A DNA stretch of 64,000 nt from Thermocoleostomius sinensis A174 (GTDB lineage Bacteria; Cyanobacteriota; Cyanobacteriia; Elainellales; Elainellaceae). Below the pieces are notes generated by a model that saw only the letters and a list, made by a program, of their open reading frames with translations, ran no database searches and had not been told where the DNA came from. The position numbers were made by a program, and so were the translations under genes. The stretch spans positions 4,193,026 through 4,257,025 of the forward strand of contig NZ_CP113797.1 in NCBI RefSeq assembly GCF_026802175.1. Direction: 5' to 3'. Position 1 is the first letter of the stretch; every line of letters begins with the position of its first letter. This document shows positions 43,972 through 52,464 of this stretch, in pieces.

Positions 43972-46116
43972 AATTTCAGGACACAGACCAAGACCATGTC
44001 TGATTACAGCATTACTCTTAAACCTGTTTACTCTCGGACAGTTCCAATCCCGATTGGAATCAATTTGCCCGATGAATGGTCGCTTTCATGGCACCAATCA
44101 GAAACCTTCAATGCCTTGAGCGATCCGCAGATTGACGTTGTATTTAACACAGCCATGACTGGGGATGGCAAAAGCCTGGCGGCATACTTGCAATCGATGA
44201 CTGGAAAAACATACACACTGGCAATGTATCCCACCAACGAATTAGCTAGGGATCAGGAACGGCAAGTACAAGATTACAAAGGCAAATTTCAGCCGAAGTA
44301 TGACCCGCAAATTTTTCGCCTCACTGGTGCAACGCTAGAAGATTTTGTCGAAACGAATCAGCTATCTTCAAAGCAGCAAGGAATTGTTAATCTGACAGAT
44401 AATTCAGAAATTTTACTAACCAACCCGGATATCTTTCATTACATCCATCAATTTCGATATTTGAGGAGTGATTCTAACAATACTAGGTGGGGTGATAACG
44501 CAGATAAAGTATTTCGCAAAGTGGATGATCTTTACAAATTGTTTGTTTTTGATGAATTTCATGTTTTCTCTTCACCTCAAATTGCCAGTGTTTTCAATGC
44601 AATGCTGTTGATGAAACATACAGGGTACAAAGGAAAGTTCCTATTTCTATCTGCAACCCCTAGTGAATTGCTTCAGGGCTTCTTATCGCGATCGGGTTTT
44701 AAACACCGAGAAATCAATCCTGTCACAGAAGGTGCATATTGCTTTACACAGGCAGACGAAAAGTGCTGGCGACAGATTAGCCAGCCCATTGCACTGGTAT
44801 TTCCCAATGATTTACAGCCAAATGCCAGATCTGGATACGACTGGATTGTTGAAAATGCTGAATCTATCATTCTCAAGTTTTTTCTAGATTATCCAGATAG
44901 TAAAGGGGCAATTATTCTCAATTCAATTGCAGCCGTTTACAAGCTTCTAGGTAAACTGCAACCACTGTTCAAACAGCACAATCTAACTGTTTTACCAAAT
45001 ACCAGTCTGACCGGTGAAAGTGAACGGGCACGATCGATCATAGATGCCGATCTGTTAATTGGTACCTCTACAATTGATGTTGGGGTAGATTTCAAGATTA
45101 ACTTTCTGGTGTTTGAAGCATCTAGTGCAGCAAACTTCATTCAACGCTTCGGACGATTGGGCAGGCATCAAGGCTTTCCAATCTATCGAGCCTATGCACT
45201 AATTCCAAACTTTCTGATTTCAAGATTATTTGAAGATAAGAACGAAAAAGCTGCATCATTAGCTGATGGAGATGAGTACGATCGGGTTTTCTTTAATAAT
45301 GCCATTCGAGATTCCTGGTTATTTGTGAATCAGTTTGAAGGATATTCAAAACGTTGGGGATCTGTGCAGTCGTTTTACGTTTGGAACGAATTGCGTAAGA
45401 AACAAATGCAAGCAGCTTATCCAGACGCAGCAAAAAATTTTGAAACAGATATTTTCAACGCGCTTCAAGTCAGTGTAAGGTCTCGTTATGGAGAAATCAA
45501 TCGATGTTTGGAAGCCAAACAACATAAGATAATTGACGAAGCAAGAAGTTTTCGGGGTAGTAGTCAGTTAGATTGTGCAATTTACGATACAACAAATTCA
45601 AATGAACCAGAGCGGGACAGGTTCAAGACCTACAATTTACCAGGGCTATTGAGTAACTTTATTTTTGAAGTAATGGATAATGATGAGTTTCGGTTAAAGG
45701 CTGAAAAAGCTGGAATATCTTTTACTAGACGCTATAAAGATGCACTGTGCTGCTTGCAGTTGCGAGATTATCGAGAGATGCGTGAGAACTGGCACTTTTA
45801 CCATGCAGGAAATGTGAGCGAATTAGCGAGAATCGGTAAGGTGCAAATCCTCAGAGGTCTGGAAGTGACAACAGGTGAAAATGCAATCAGTAACGCTTTA
45901 TGTCAACGTGGAATCGTTTGTTATATCTCCGATCGCCGCCGGGATGAACTACGCGCCAAGTTAGGTTTACCAATGCAGTTTCAAGCATATGGATTGAGCG
46001 ATCGTCCAGATGACCGCGACCCACCCTACACGATCGCTTTTGGTCAGTCTGCTCTTTTGCTGGAAACTCTCACCTGGCATTGGAAACCGAAGGAGGATGA
46101 AGGATGGATTTGTTGA
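43957..46116 (+). CDS. cas3: type I-D CRISPR helicase Cas3'
   Basis: The 719-residue (from ATG 43957, GGAG 8 bases upstream) superfamily 2 helicase unwinds target DNA after Cascade binding. Motifs: Walker A TAMTGDGKS, DEFH box FDEFHVF, LFLSATP, and motif VI QRFGRLGRHQGF. It lacks an HD nuclease, as type I-D Cas3 proteins do; the HD domain is on Cas10d. It is first in the operon, divergent from the WYL gene. A gap of 367 bases, containing an antisense repeat-like sequence, separates it from the next gene. Confidence 0.95.
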   Translation: MSYGHNFRTQTKTMSDYSITLKPVYSRTVPIPIGINLPDEWSLSWHQSETFNALSDPQIDVVFNTAMTGDGKSLAAYLQSMTGKTYTLAMYPTNELARDQERQVQDYKGKFQPKYDPQIFRLTGATLEDFVETNQLSSKQQGIVNLTDNSEILLTNPDIFHYIHQFRYLRSDSNNTRWGDNADKVFRKVDDLYKLFVFDEFHVFSSPQIASVFNAMLLMKHTGYKGKFLFLSATPSELLQGFLSRSGFKHREINPVTEGAYCFTQADEKCWRQISQPIALVFPNDLQPNARSGYDWIVENAESIILKFFLDYPDSKGAIILNSIAAVYKLLGKLQPLFKQHNLTVLPNTSLTGESERARSIIDADLLIGTSTIDVGVDFKINFLVFEASSAANFIQRFGRLGRHQGFPIYRAYALIPNFLISRLFEDKNEKAASLADGDEYDRVFFNNAIRDSWLFVNQFEGYSKRWGSVQSFYVWNELRKKQMQAAYPDAAKNFETDIFNALQVSVRSRYGEINRCLEAKQHKIIDEARSFRGSSQLDCAIYDTTNSNEPERDRFKTYNLPGLLSNFIFEVMDNDEFRLKAEKAGISFTRRYKDALCCLQLRDYREMRENWHFYHAGNVSELARIGKVQILRGLEVTTGENAISNALCQRGIVCYISDRRRDELRAKLGLPMQFQAYGLSDRPDDRDPPYTIAFGQSALLLETLTWHWKPKEDEGWIC

Positions 46117-46211
46117 GGAAACCGCTCCTTCCAAGACCTTAGCATTCAAGAATACCAACCCCTTGAGATGGAGGAAACTAAGGGATGATAACTAGCTTAA
46201 CTAACAAAGAT

Positions 46212-46307
46212 TGGAGAAGGGGCTTTGCCCGACATCAGAAGGCAACAGTGTTTCAATACCTGAAAGGCTTTGTGAAAGTGCAGCACTGCACTGCATCCCC
46301 TTCTCCA
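46212..46307 (-). repeat. CRISPR-repeat look-alike inside an 11-bp inverted repeat, within the cas operon
   Basis: Positions 46250-46286, read on the minus strand, align without gaps to the 37-base array repeat at 26 of 37 bases; the 3' 23 bases match at 20 positions (CAAAGCCTTTCAGG, TATTGAAAC). It is enclosed by a perfect inverted repeat, TGGAGAAGGGG (46212-46222) and CCCCTTCTCCA (46297-46307). The array itself is on the plus strand, so this copy is antisense to the operon. A full second repeat is not found. Confidence 0.75.
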
Positions 46308-46483
46308 TATATTAAGGTTACATCAGATTGGGCTTCCCGCACTCATGAAGGTAACAGTGACTAAATCTATCATAAGGCTACAGTAACTCTTGAAAATCTA
46401 GATTGGAGTTGCCAAGATGGTGAAAATACTCACCAAGGGATTTTCAATAGCTTCTTCAGCTAAGTGACAGCGATTTGGCAAAA

Positions 46484-46954
46484 ATGCCTCCTAGCCTCTC
46501 CACTGCTTTGATTGATTGGTTACAGCGTGAGAGATTGAAGCCTGCTCAACCCATTGGCAACTCACAACGCAAAACTGAAACCGAGCAACTCGCGCTTACT
46601 CTCGTCAATACAAGCTCAAACAAGAAGTCTAATTCAAGCAAAACAAGAAAAAGCCGCTCTCACATCAGACTTACTCAGCTATTTGCCGCAGGTATCACTA
46701 AATCAGGAATGCCTATTCGAGTTAAGTTGAAACAAGAACTAGCCAAGAAGTGCGGACATAAGTACGTAACAAAAGGATTGAGTTTTTCCCAAAAAGGTAC
46801 TGTGCTTTACCAGGATGAAGAGTTTGATAAGCCCAGTCCTCTGGCAAGGAGGGTAAACAGTAGTGCTGCTAATGGCTGGGAGTATGTTGAAGTGCTGAAA
46901 AACGGGCAATGGATTTGCTTGGACGAGTTACGTAAAATTTGGAGAACAATCTAA
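46484..46954 (+). CDS. small RAMA-domain-like protein inserted in the cas operon
   Basis: A 156-residue basic protein (TTG 46475 would add three residues). The N-terminal 70 residues are Ser/Lys-rich. The C-terminal 90 (SHIRLTQLFAAGITKSGMPI, SQKGTVLYQDEEFDKPSPLA, NGWEYVEVLKNGQWICLDEL) follow the pattern of the RAMA domain found in restriction and methylase systems, where it is thought to recognise DNA or modified bases. It is coupled to cas10d by TAATG. It is not one of the standard type I-D genes. Confidence 0.72.
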   Translation: MPPSLSTALIDWLQRERLKPAQPIGNSQRKTETEQLALTLVNTSSNKKSNSSKTRKSRSHIRLTQLFAAGITKSGMPIRVKLKQELAKKCGHKYVTKGLSFSQKGTVLYQDEEFDKPSPLARRVNSSAANGWEYVEVLKNGQWICLDELRKIWRTI

Positions 46955-49900
46955 TGGACGAAGAACAACTGGCTCTACCAATTGACAATGATTTGCCAAT
47001 TGTAGATTTTGATGCAGGGCGAGAAGATAAAGAAGCCAAAGAACAAAAGAAACTGCTCACGATTTCTCTGTTTAAAGAAGCCATTTGTGAAGCAGAAGGG
47101 AATGAGGACGATCGTTTACTAATTGACTTTACTGACTATGTTTTGCCAAAGTTAATGCGACAACTGGCAGGATCAACGGCAAAGGGAGGACAATTTTTTG
47201 AACGGTTAGATGCTAGAGGCAAGGTTAAACGACGTGATAATGCAGGTGATCAATCGCTTCCGGCGCATTTGCTTAACGGTTTTCTGCCAACTTACCGAAT
47301 TGCAAAACGGCTACAACAACCAGATGTAGCCAGAAATCAGGTGAAAGCCTATTGTGAGGCATTGCAGTTGCGGATTTATGTTGCTGCATATATTCTGCAT
47401 GATTACGAGAAGTTTCCAGATTACCAGCAGTGGTTAATCAAGCAGGACATTGAAGGTAAATGGAAACATCGAGACTGGGTTGATCAAGCTCCTGGTAAAC
47501 AGGATGCTCCTGATTTGGGACGAGAGTACATTGCCCAGAAAATCATTGCTCTGGGACTGGATCAATTTTTGGGTGCATCATGTCGTGAATTCATTGATGA
47601 CATTATTTGGATTAGCAGCAATGCTGGAGATAAAAACGATGCCGATTTAGGTCTAATTACACGTGGATTAAAGCCATTAGAAGACGATCGCATGGATGGT
47701 AGAATTCGCAACGTTCTAGTGAACTTAGTGAAGCTGTCCGATCGGTTTGCTTCAATTATTAAACATCCTCAAGATATTACAAAAAATAGCCTGACGGATT
47801 TGCTCAATAGCTTGAGTAATGCGGGGCAGTTTAAGTTTACCTATCATGCACTGTCTGATAATCGCGGTGTTTTAACCAACATCATCAACAATGCTTTAAT
47901 GGATTTGCACCCCAAAGAATTTTATACGCAATTGCTATATTTACCGGACGGTGTGGTTTATCTCGCAACAGCCAATGCACCCCCGATCGCTGTTCAACAA
48001 ATCTCCGAGCAAGTCATCAATAAAATAAAAACGCTTTGTGGCGATCGGCTCAAGCAACGGCAAATTGGATTTGGTCGAGATGGTAAAGGTTTAAAGTTTG
48101 CTGACTATTACTGGCTCTTTTTTAATATTGCCCAACTTATGGATGTGGCAAAGCTTGCTGCCTGCCGCATTATTCCTTCAACCAAAAACTCTTCAGCCGC
48201 TAAACGGAGTGCCAGCTTAACCAACTTTCAAGCTGACGGTGAATTACCTAATTATCTCACTGTCGAATTCAAAGATGACTATCGAATCGATCGCCTGGCT
48301 GAATTTGGGGATACGCTTTGTCGGGGTATTTGGCGAGGATGGTGCGATCGTTTTGATGCGTGGCAAAAACAGCAGCCCAAAGCAGAACGAAAGACGCTAC
48401 CTGAGTTAAATCTCACCCAAAAACTCGCAGAGCATTTAGGGCTAACTCACGAAATTCCTGCAATTAGGTCAATTCAATCTCTCAAGAAAACAGGTGGTGT
48501 ACCACTCGATTGGTATTATCTTGCTGCTAAATATATCCAGAGCAATTCTACGCTTGATGATCAGCAAGTTCGAGAGGTAATGACTGCGATGGTCAGTTTT
48601 GCTGCGGATGCTGTGGAAGCGATTGTGCAAGAGTTCACATTACCCGATGGTTGGGATGACTTACGCACTTACGTGCAGCAAATTGTTTCCTTACCTACTG
48701 GAACCATTGTTCCACCCCAAACTGATCCGTTCCTGGTTGAACTGAGTCGCTATCAAGCTGCAAAAGTGACGGGGCGCGGACGCGAAAATGTCTGTGCCAT
48801 GTCTAGCTCGTCCTACACGGTGACAGAGCAAATGGAATCTGCTACATTGTTTACGCCCCAGGTTTATAGCAATCGTCAGATCCTCTTTAATGCTCAGGCT
48901 GCCAAACGTCAGATTTGCGCGATCTGGTCAGTGGAAATTATGCTGCGCCAGATTTTGATGAATCAGACGAACGCAACAGGAGGAGACTTTGAAGGACGCA
49001 AATATCGCTATCTCTATCTTTATCCGGCCTACTTCTTTACACCAGAAACAAACACTTTTATTCAAAAAGTCTATTCCTGGATTCGGCGCACTCGATTTGA
49101 TGCAGATATTCGTAAACACCTGGTTACTGATCAACAGGTTGCTCAACTTAACCTTGAGAATTACCAGCAAGTAGACTCGCTTCTGATTCAAGCAGAATCC
49201 GATCGGGATCAAACCTTTAAGCTCAACTATCCTAATGAGCCGATGACCTTCTTTTTTATGGCGCTACCGCCAGGAAGAGATGCTACAGATACCGAATCTT
49301 GGGTGATGCCTGCTTGGTTGGCCTTTGCCCTGCCATTGGTATTAGATGTCAAGGTAGTGGCTTCTGAATCGCCTGTACCACCCTTTATTAGTGGGGCTGA
49401 TTTTGAACACACAACCGTCTTAGATGGAGAACATCAGGCGATCACCACGCTGGTTAAAAAAGAGCAATATCGCCTAGATGCAATCCTTCCTCGCACCACA
49501 GAAATCTTTTCCCCCCTGAATGCTCTGAGTGCAGCTTACTGCATTCATCTAGAAGTGAATCGCAAAAAGGATGGTGATCCAGATTGGGGCAAGTTAGCGG
49601 CTCTGGCACGTGATCTAGAAACCAGTCCGCTTTATGTTTTCCACTACCTGACCAAGCTTGTTCGAAAACTGGATTGGGATTCTGCTCCCATTTCCAAAAT
49701 TAAGCTATATCTCGACTTTTATCATTGTTTTGATCCCCAAGGAGACGATGTGAACCAATTACGCGAACTAACTCGGCTCTATCGCCGTTTCTACCGTGCT
49801 AAAAGCCAATATGCCAAACCTAACGCCGTTCTAAAACCGATCGATGAAGCGGCCGATGTAATTCTCAAAGTTGATAAAGCGCTGGTTCCAGATGATCAGG

Positions 49901-50247
49901 CATTGACTGATGTAGTCGCAGCCCGTATTTCTAAATTGATGACGAATGTACGGCGTAGAACGGCTGAGGGCAAACCAACATTGGCATTTGTAGATGGAAA
50001 ATGGAAACCTGCGTTGACCGTTGAAGAAGAACGACAGGCAATTTATGAGTTTGCACAATTCTTTGTGAAAGATCTGTTTCGGGAAACGTTTAAGAGCGAT
50101 CGAGCACGTCTTGCTGGAATGCAGCTTAATCTGATTCGGGATACCTGTGATTATCTCTATCGCCTTACCGATGACGAAGAGCGCAAAGCTCAGAATCAAC
50201 CTGAACCAGAAGACATTCCTGAACTGGAAACTGAAGACGCGGCTTGA
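46954..50247 (+). CDS. cas10d: type I-D large subunit Cas10d (Csc3) with HD nuclease
   Basis: A 1097-residue Cascade large subunit of type I-D. An N-terminal HD nuclease motif is seen in AAYILHDYEKFPDYQQW (about residue 145). The rest is the Cas10-like body, without a clear GGDD cyclase motif, as expected for Cas10d. ATG 46954 is chosen because GGAGAAC lies 7 bases upstream and it overlaps the preceding stop (TAATG); the frame also contains a TTG at 46939. Cas10d binds the PAM and with Cas3' degrades the target. An internal start near the 3' end can give Cas11d. Confidence 0.95.
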   Translation: MDEEQLALPIDNDLPIVDFDAGREDKEAKEQKKLLTISLFKEAICEAEGNEDDRLLIDFTDYVLPKLMRQLAGSTAKGGQFFERLDARGKVKRRDNAGDQSLPAHLLNGFLPTYRIAKRLQQPDVARNQVKAYCEALQLRIYVAAYILHDYEKFPDYQQWLIKQDIEGKWKHRDWVDQAPGKQDAPDLGREYIAQKIIALGLDQFLGASCREFIDDIIWISSNAGDKNDADLGLITRGLKPLEDDRMDGRIRNVLVNLVKLSDRFASIIKHPQDITKNSLTDLLNSLSNAGQFKFTYHALSDNRGVLTNIINNALMDLHPKEFYTQLLYLPDGVVYLATANAPPIAVQQISEQVINKIKTLCGDRLKQRQIGFGRDGKGLKFADYYWLFFNIAQLMDVAKLAACRIIPSTKNSSAAKRSASLTNFQADGELPNYLTVEFKDDYRIDRLAEFGDTLCRGIWRGWCDRFDAWQKQQPKAERKTLPELNLTQKLAEHLGLTHEIPAIRSIQSLKKTGGVPLDWYYLAAKYIQSNSTLDDQQVREVMTAMVSFAADAVEAIVQEFTLPDGWDDLRTYVQQIVSLPTGTIVPPQTDPFLVELSRYQAAKVTGRGRENVCAMSSSSYTVTEQMESATLFTPQVYSNRQILFNAQAAKRQICAIWSVEIMLRQILMNQTNATGGDFEGRKYRYLYLYPAYFFTPETNTFIQKVYSWIRRTRFDADIRKHLVTDQQVAQLNLENYQQVDSLLIQAESDRDQTFKLNYPNEPMTFFFMALPPGRDATDTESWVMPAWLAFALPLVLDVKVVASESPVPPFISGADFEHTTVLDGEHQAITTLVKKEQYRLDAILPRTTEIFSPLNALSAAYCIHLEVNRKKDGDPDWGKLAALARDLETSPLYVFHYLTKLVRKLDWDSAPISKIKLYLDFYHCFDPQGDDVNQLRELTRLYRRFYRAKSQYAKPNAVLKPIDEAADVILKVDKALVPDDQALTDVVAARISKLMTNVRRRTAEGKPTLAFVDGKWKPALTVEEERQAIYEFAQFFVKDLFRETFKSDRARLAGMQLNLIRDTCDYLYRLTDDEERKAQNQPEPEDIPELETEDAA
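49750..50247 (+). CDS. cas11d: internal ORF within cas10d: small subunit Cas11d
   Basis: In type I-D systems the small subunit is made by separate translation of the 3' end of cas10d. Here an in-frame GTG at 49750 (codon 933 of cas10d) has a perfect AAGGAG (49739-49744) 5 bases upstream. The product would be 165 residues (VNQLRELTRLYRRFYRAK ..., Val read as Met), a helical basic protein of suitable size. The internal Shine-Dalgarno is seen directly; the function is inferred from the characterised Synechocystis system. Confidence 0.78.
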   Translation: MNQLRELTRLYRRFYRAKSQYAKPNAVLKPIDEAADVILKVDKALVPDDQALTDVVAARISKLMTNVRRRTAEGKPTLAFVDGKWKPALTVEEERQAIYEFAQFFVKDLFRETFKSDRARLAGMQLNLIRDTCDYLYRLTDDEERKAQNQPEPEDIPELETEDAA

Positions 50248-50288
50248 AACATTACTGCTAACACATACACTCATTCTGGAGAAACAAC

Positions 50289-51314
50289 ATGGCTTTCTTA
50301 ACAACGGTTGATGCGAAGCATTTCCATACCGAAATTCCTGCAAAACCAATGGGCAAGTATGTCCACTTCATCACGATTCGTGTCACAGAATCTTACCCAC
50401 TATTTCAAACCGATGGTGAGTTGAATAAGGCACGAGTTCGGGCTGGTGTTGATCAGAAAAATAATGAACCTATCAGCCGTCTAGCCATGTTCAAGCGGAA
50501 GCAATCAACCCCTGAACGATTAACAGGACGCGAATTGCTGCGAAACTATCAAATTGGTGATTGGGAGAAGTGCGACTATAACGTTGATTTCAGTAAAACG
50601 ACACCCGATTGCGTTTTGTACGGGTTTGCGATCGGCGATGCAGGGTCTGAAAAATCCAAAGTTGTTGTTGATACCGCCTATTCCATCACGCCCTTTGACG
50701 ATTCCCATCTCAATTTCACGCTGAACGCACCCTTTGAAAATGGCACAATGAGCCGCAATGGAGAAGTTACCAGTCGAATTAACAGTCAGGACCACATTCT
50801 GCCTCAAGTCTTCTTTCCCAGTATTGTGACGCTCAAAGATCCAACAGAAGCAGGCTTTTTGTATGTATTCAACAACATTTTGAGAACTCGCCATTATGGG
50901 GCGCAAACTACTCGTACAGGTCGTGTCCGCAATGAACTCATTGGGATTATTTTTGCCGATGGCGAGATCGTCAGCAACCTGCGCTGGACTCAAAAGATTT
51001 ACGACTTGTTGATGGAAAAAGGTCAAATTAAGTTGCCTGATCCTTTGAACGAAGATCAGGTTCGTGAAGCAGCTGAAGTCGCTATTCAGCAACTCATGGC
51101 TGAAGAATACATTCCTCACACTGACTTTATCGGTACTGCTCTGGACTCGCTGCTCACAGAAGTAAAAACTATCACAGGTGACGAAATGCAACTAAGAGCA
51201 ATGTTGACTCAAGCCAATGCTGAATCTACGGCTTACGCTAACAAACACATCTTCAAATCTGCTGAAAAAGCCAAAAAGAACAATAGAAAAACAGCTACAG
51301 CCACAGCAGAGTAA
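50289..51314 (+). CDS. csc2: type I-D backbone subunit Cas7d (Csc2)
   Basis: Csc2 forms the helical crRNA-binding backbone of the type I-D effector. The 341-residue protein begins FLTTVDAKHFHTEIPAKPMG and has VHFITIRVTESYPLF (RRM-like strand), FKRKQSTPERLTGRELLRNY, and a Lys-rich C-terminus. ATG 50289 follows GGAGAAAC. It starts 41 bases after cas10d and 5 bases separate it from csc1, so all are one transcript. Confidence 0.94.
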   Translation: MAFLTTVDAKHFHTEIPAKPMGKYVHFITIRVTESYPLFQTDGELNKARVRAGVDQKNNEPISRLAMFKRKQSTPERLTGRELLRNYQIGDWEKCDYNVDFSKTTPDCVLYGFAIGDAGSEKSKVVVDTAYSITPFDDSHLNFTLNAPFENGTMSRNGEVTSRINSQDHILPQVFFPSIVTLKDPTEAGFLYVFNNILRTRHYGAQTTRTGRVRNELIGIIFADGEIVSNLRWTQKIYDLLMEKGQIKLPDPLNEDQVREAAEVAIQQLMAEEYIPHTDFIGTALDSLLTEVKTITGDEMQLRAMLTQANAESTAYANKHIFKSAEKAKKNNRKTATATAE

Positions 51315-51319
51315 CCGCC

Positions 51320-52054
51320 ATGACTATCATTTATCGTTGTACGTTAGAGTTGCATGACTCGATGTACTTTGCCACCCGTGAGATTGGGCGATTGTACGAA
51401 ACAGAACCAATTTTGCATAACTATGGGCTGTGTTATGCACTGGGACTGGTGGATAGCGATCGTCATTCCACTACTGTTTCTGAAGAACATAGCTACCGTT
51501 ACTTCTGCCCTGAGCAAATTCCCAGGTACGAAGCGCACCTCACGCCGCTCAACCAGCAGGGAATTTATGTCACTCCTGCACGGGCTGTTTCCCATACAAC
51601 CGTTCTCAACACCTGGAAGTACGCTAACAACAATTACCACGTTGAGATGGAAAAGACTCAGAAAAATATTCCTAGCTTTGGTCGAGCCAAAGAAATTGCA
51701 CCAGAAAGCCAATTTGAATGTTTCATCCTCTCTGACAAAGTATTAAGTCAGAAGAAGGAAGAGAAATATCAAATTCCTCGATGGGTAAGACTTGGTAAAT
51801 GGGCAAGCAAGGCAGCAGTCAAACTCAGTGATCCCTTAGACTTTGAGTTAAAGACAGATGATTTTATGTGTTCTCATCCACTTAATCCATTAGATGTGAT
51901 GTTTGCTCACCGAATCGTCAGTTATGACACTCTAAATATGCCACCTGTGAGCCTGATCCGAAACGTGCGGTTTTTACGGGGTAAACATTATCGAGTCAAG
52001 GAAGGAAAAGAGACGTTTTGCCTTCCGGCTGATGTTCAATATCGATTTGGATAG
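51320..52054 (+). CDS. csc1: type I-D subunit Cas5d (Csc1)
   Basis: Csc1 caps the 5' handle of the crRNA in the type I-D complex (Cas5 equivalent). The 244 residues include an RRM-like start (IYRCTLELHDSMYFATREIG), YALGLVDSDRH, and the C-terminal PPVSLIRNVRFLRGKHYRV. It follows csc2 after 5 bases. A decayed gene fragment of about 300 bases separates it from cas6. Confidence 0.93.
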   Translation: MTIIYRCTLELHDSMYFATREIGRLYETEPILHNYGLCYALGLVDSDRHSTTVSEEHSYRYFCPEQIPRYEAHLTPLNQQGIYVTPARAVSHTTVLNTWKYANNNYHVEMEKTQKNIPSFGRAKEIAPESQFECFILSDKVLSQKKEEKYQIPRWVRLGKWASKAAVKLSDPLDFELKTDDFMCSHPLNPLDVMFAHRIVSYDTLNMPPVSLIRNVRFLRGKHYRVKEGKETFCLPADVQYRFG

Positions 52055-52104
52055 TCTTAACTACTACAGCTGAACCATCCTCCCCTTTCCCCTCAACCCA
52101 TAGC

Positions 52105-52375
52105 CCCGATCGCCCATTAGAACATCATGCCTTTTCTAATCCACAGCAATCTTACACCTTCAGCAAGATCTTTGAGCTGCAAATCGAAACAGACGATCTA
52201 GTAGCTGAATTCGGCTACACACTCCGGAGAACGCGACTCAACTTGCCGCAATATCCCAGAGAACTCGATCGCCTCGAAGTTTACGATCGCGCATTGAAGA
52301 AGTTTTACCCTACGTAAGTCTGACCAGTGAAACCTCTCGTCGCGAAGCGTTATTTCTCAGGTTGTTCTGGAGTTG
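52105..52375 (+). pseudogene. remnant of a conserved cyanobacterial gene between csc1 and cas6
   Basis: Without any start codon, one frame reads SYTFSKIFELQIETDDLVAE ... GYTLRRTRLNLPQYPRELDR and stops at 52317; the next frame continues IEEVLPYVSLTSETSRREAL. Together these match a conserved N-terminus found in many cyanobacterial hypothetical proteins (TDDLVAEFGY, NLPQ, EVLPYVSLTSE), so this is a frameshifted fragment of one. The rest of that gene is missing. Confidence 0.65.
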
Positions 52376-52464
52376 TTGCATTATCCTGCTCACTTCTGCC
52401 AACAGTACATATCATTGGCATTTCCGATCTTCATCATCAATTTTTCATCTTATCAATACAACCC

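Noticed and set aside
46431-46447. A second CRISPR-repeat fragment (CACCAAGGGATT) just before the RAMA-like gene
   Set aside because: The match needs a 9-base internal deletion and could be chance; only the look-alike at 46250 is reported.
50520-51191. A 223-codon minus-strand frame inside csc2
   Set aside because: It is fully antisense to csc2, with no Shine-Dalgarno and no family resemblance.
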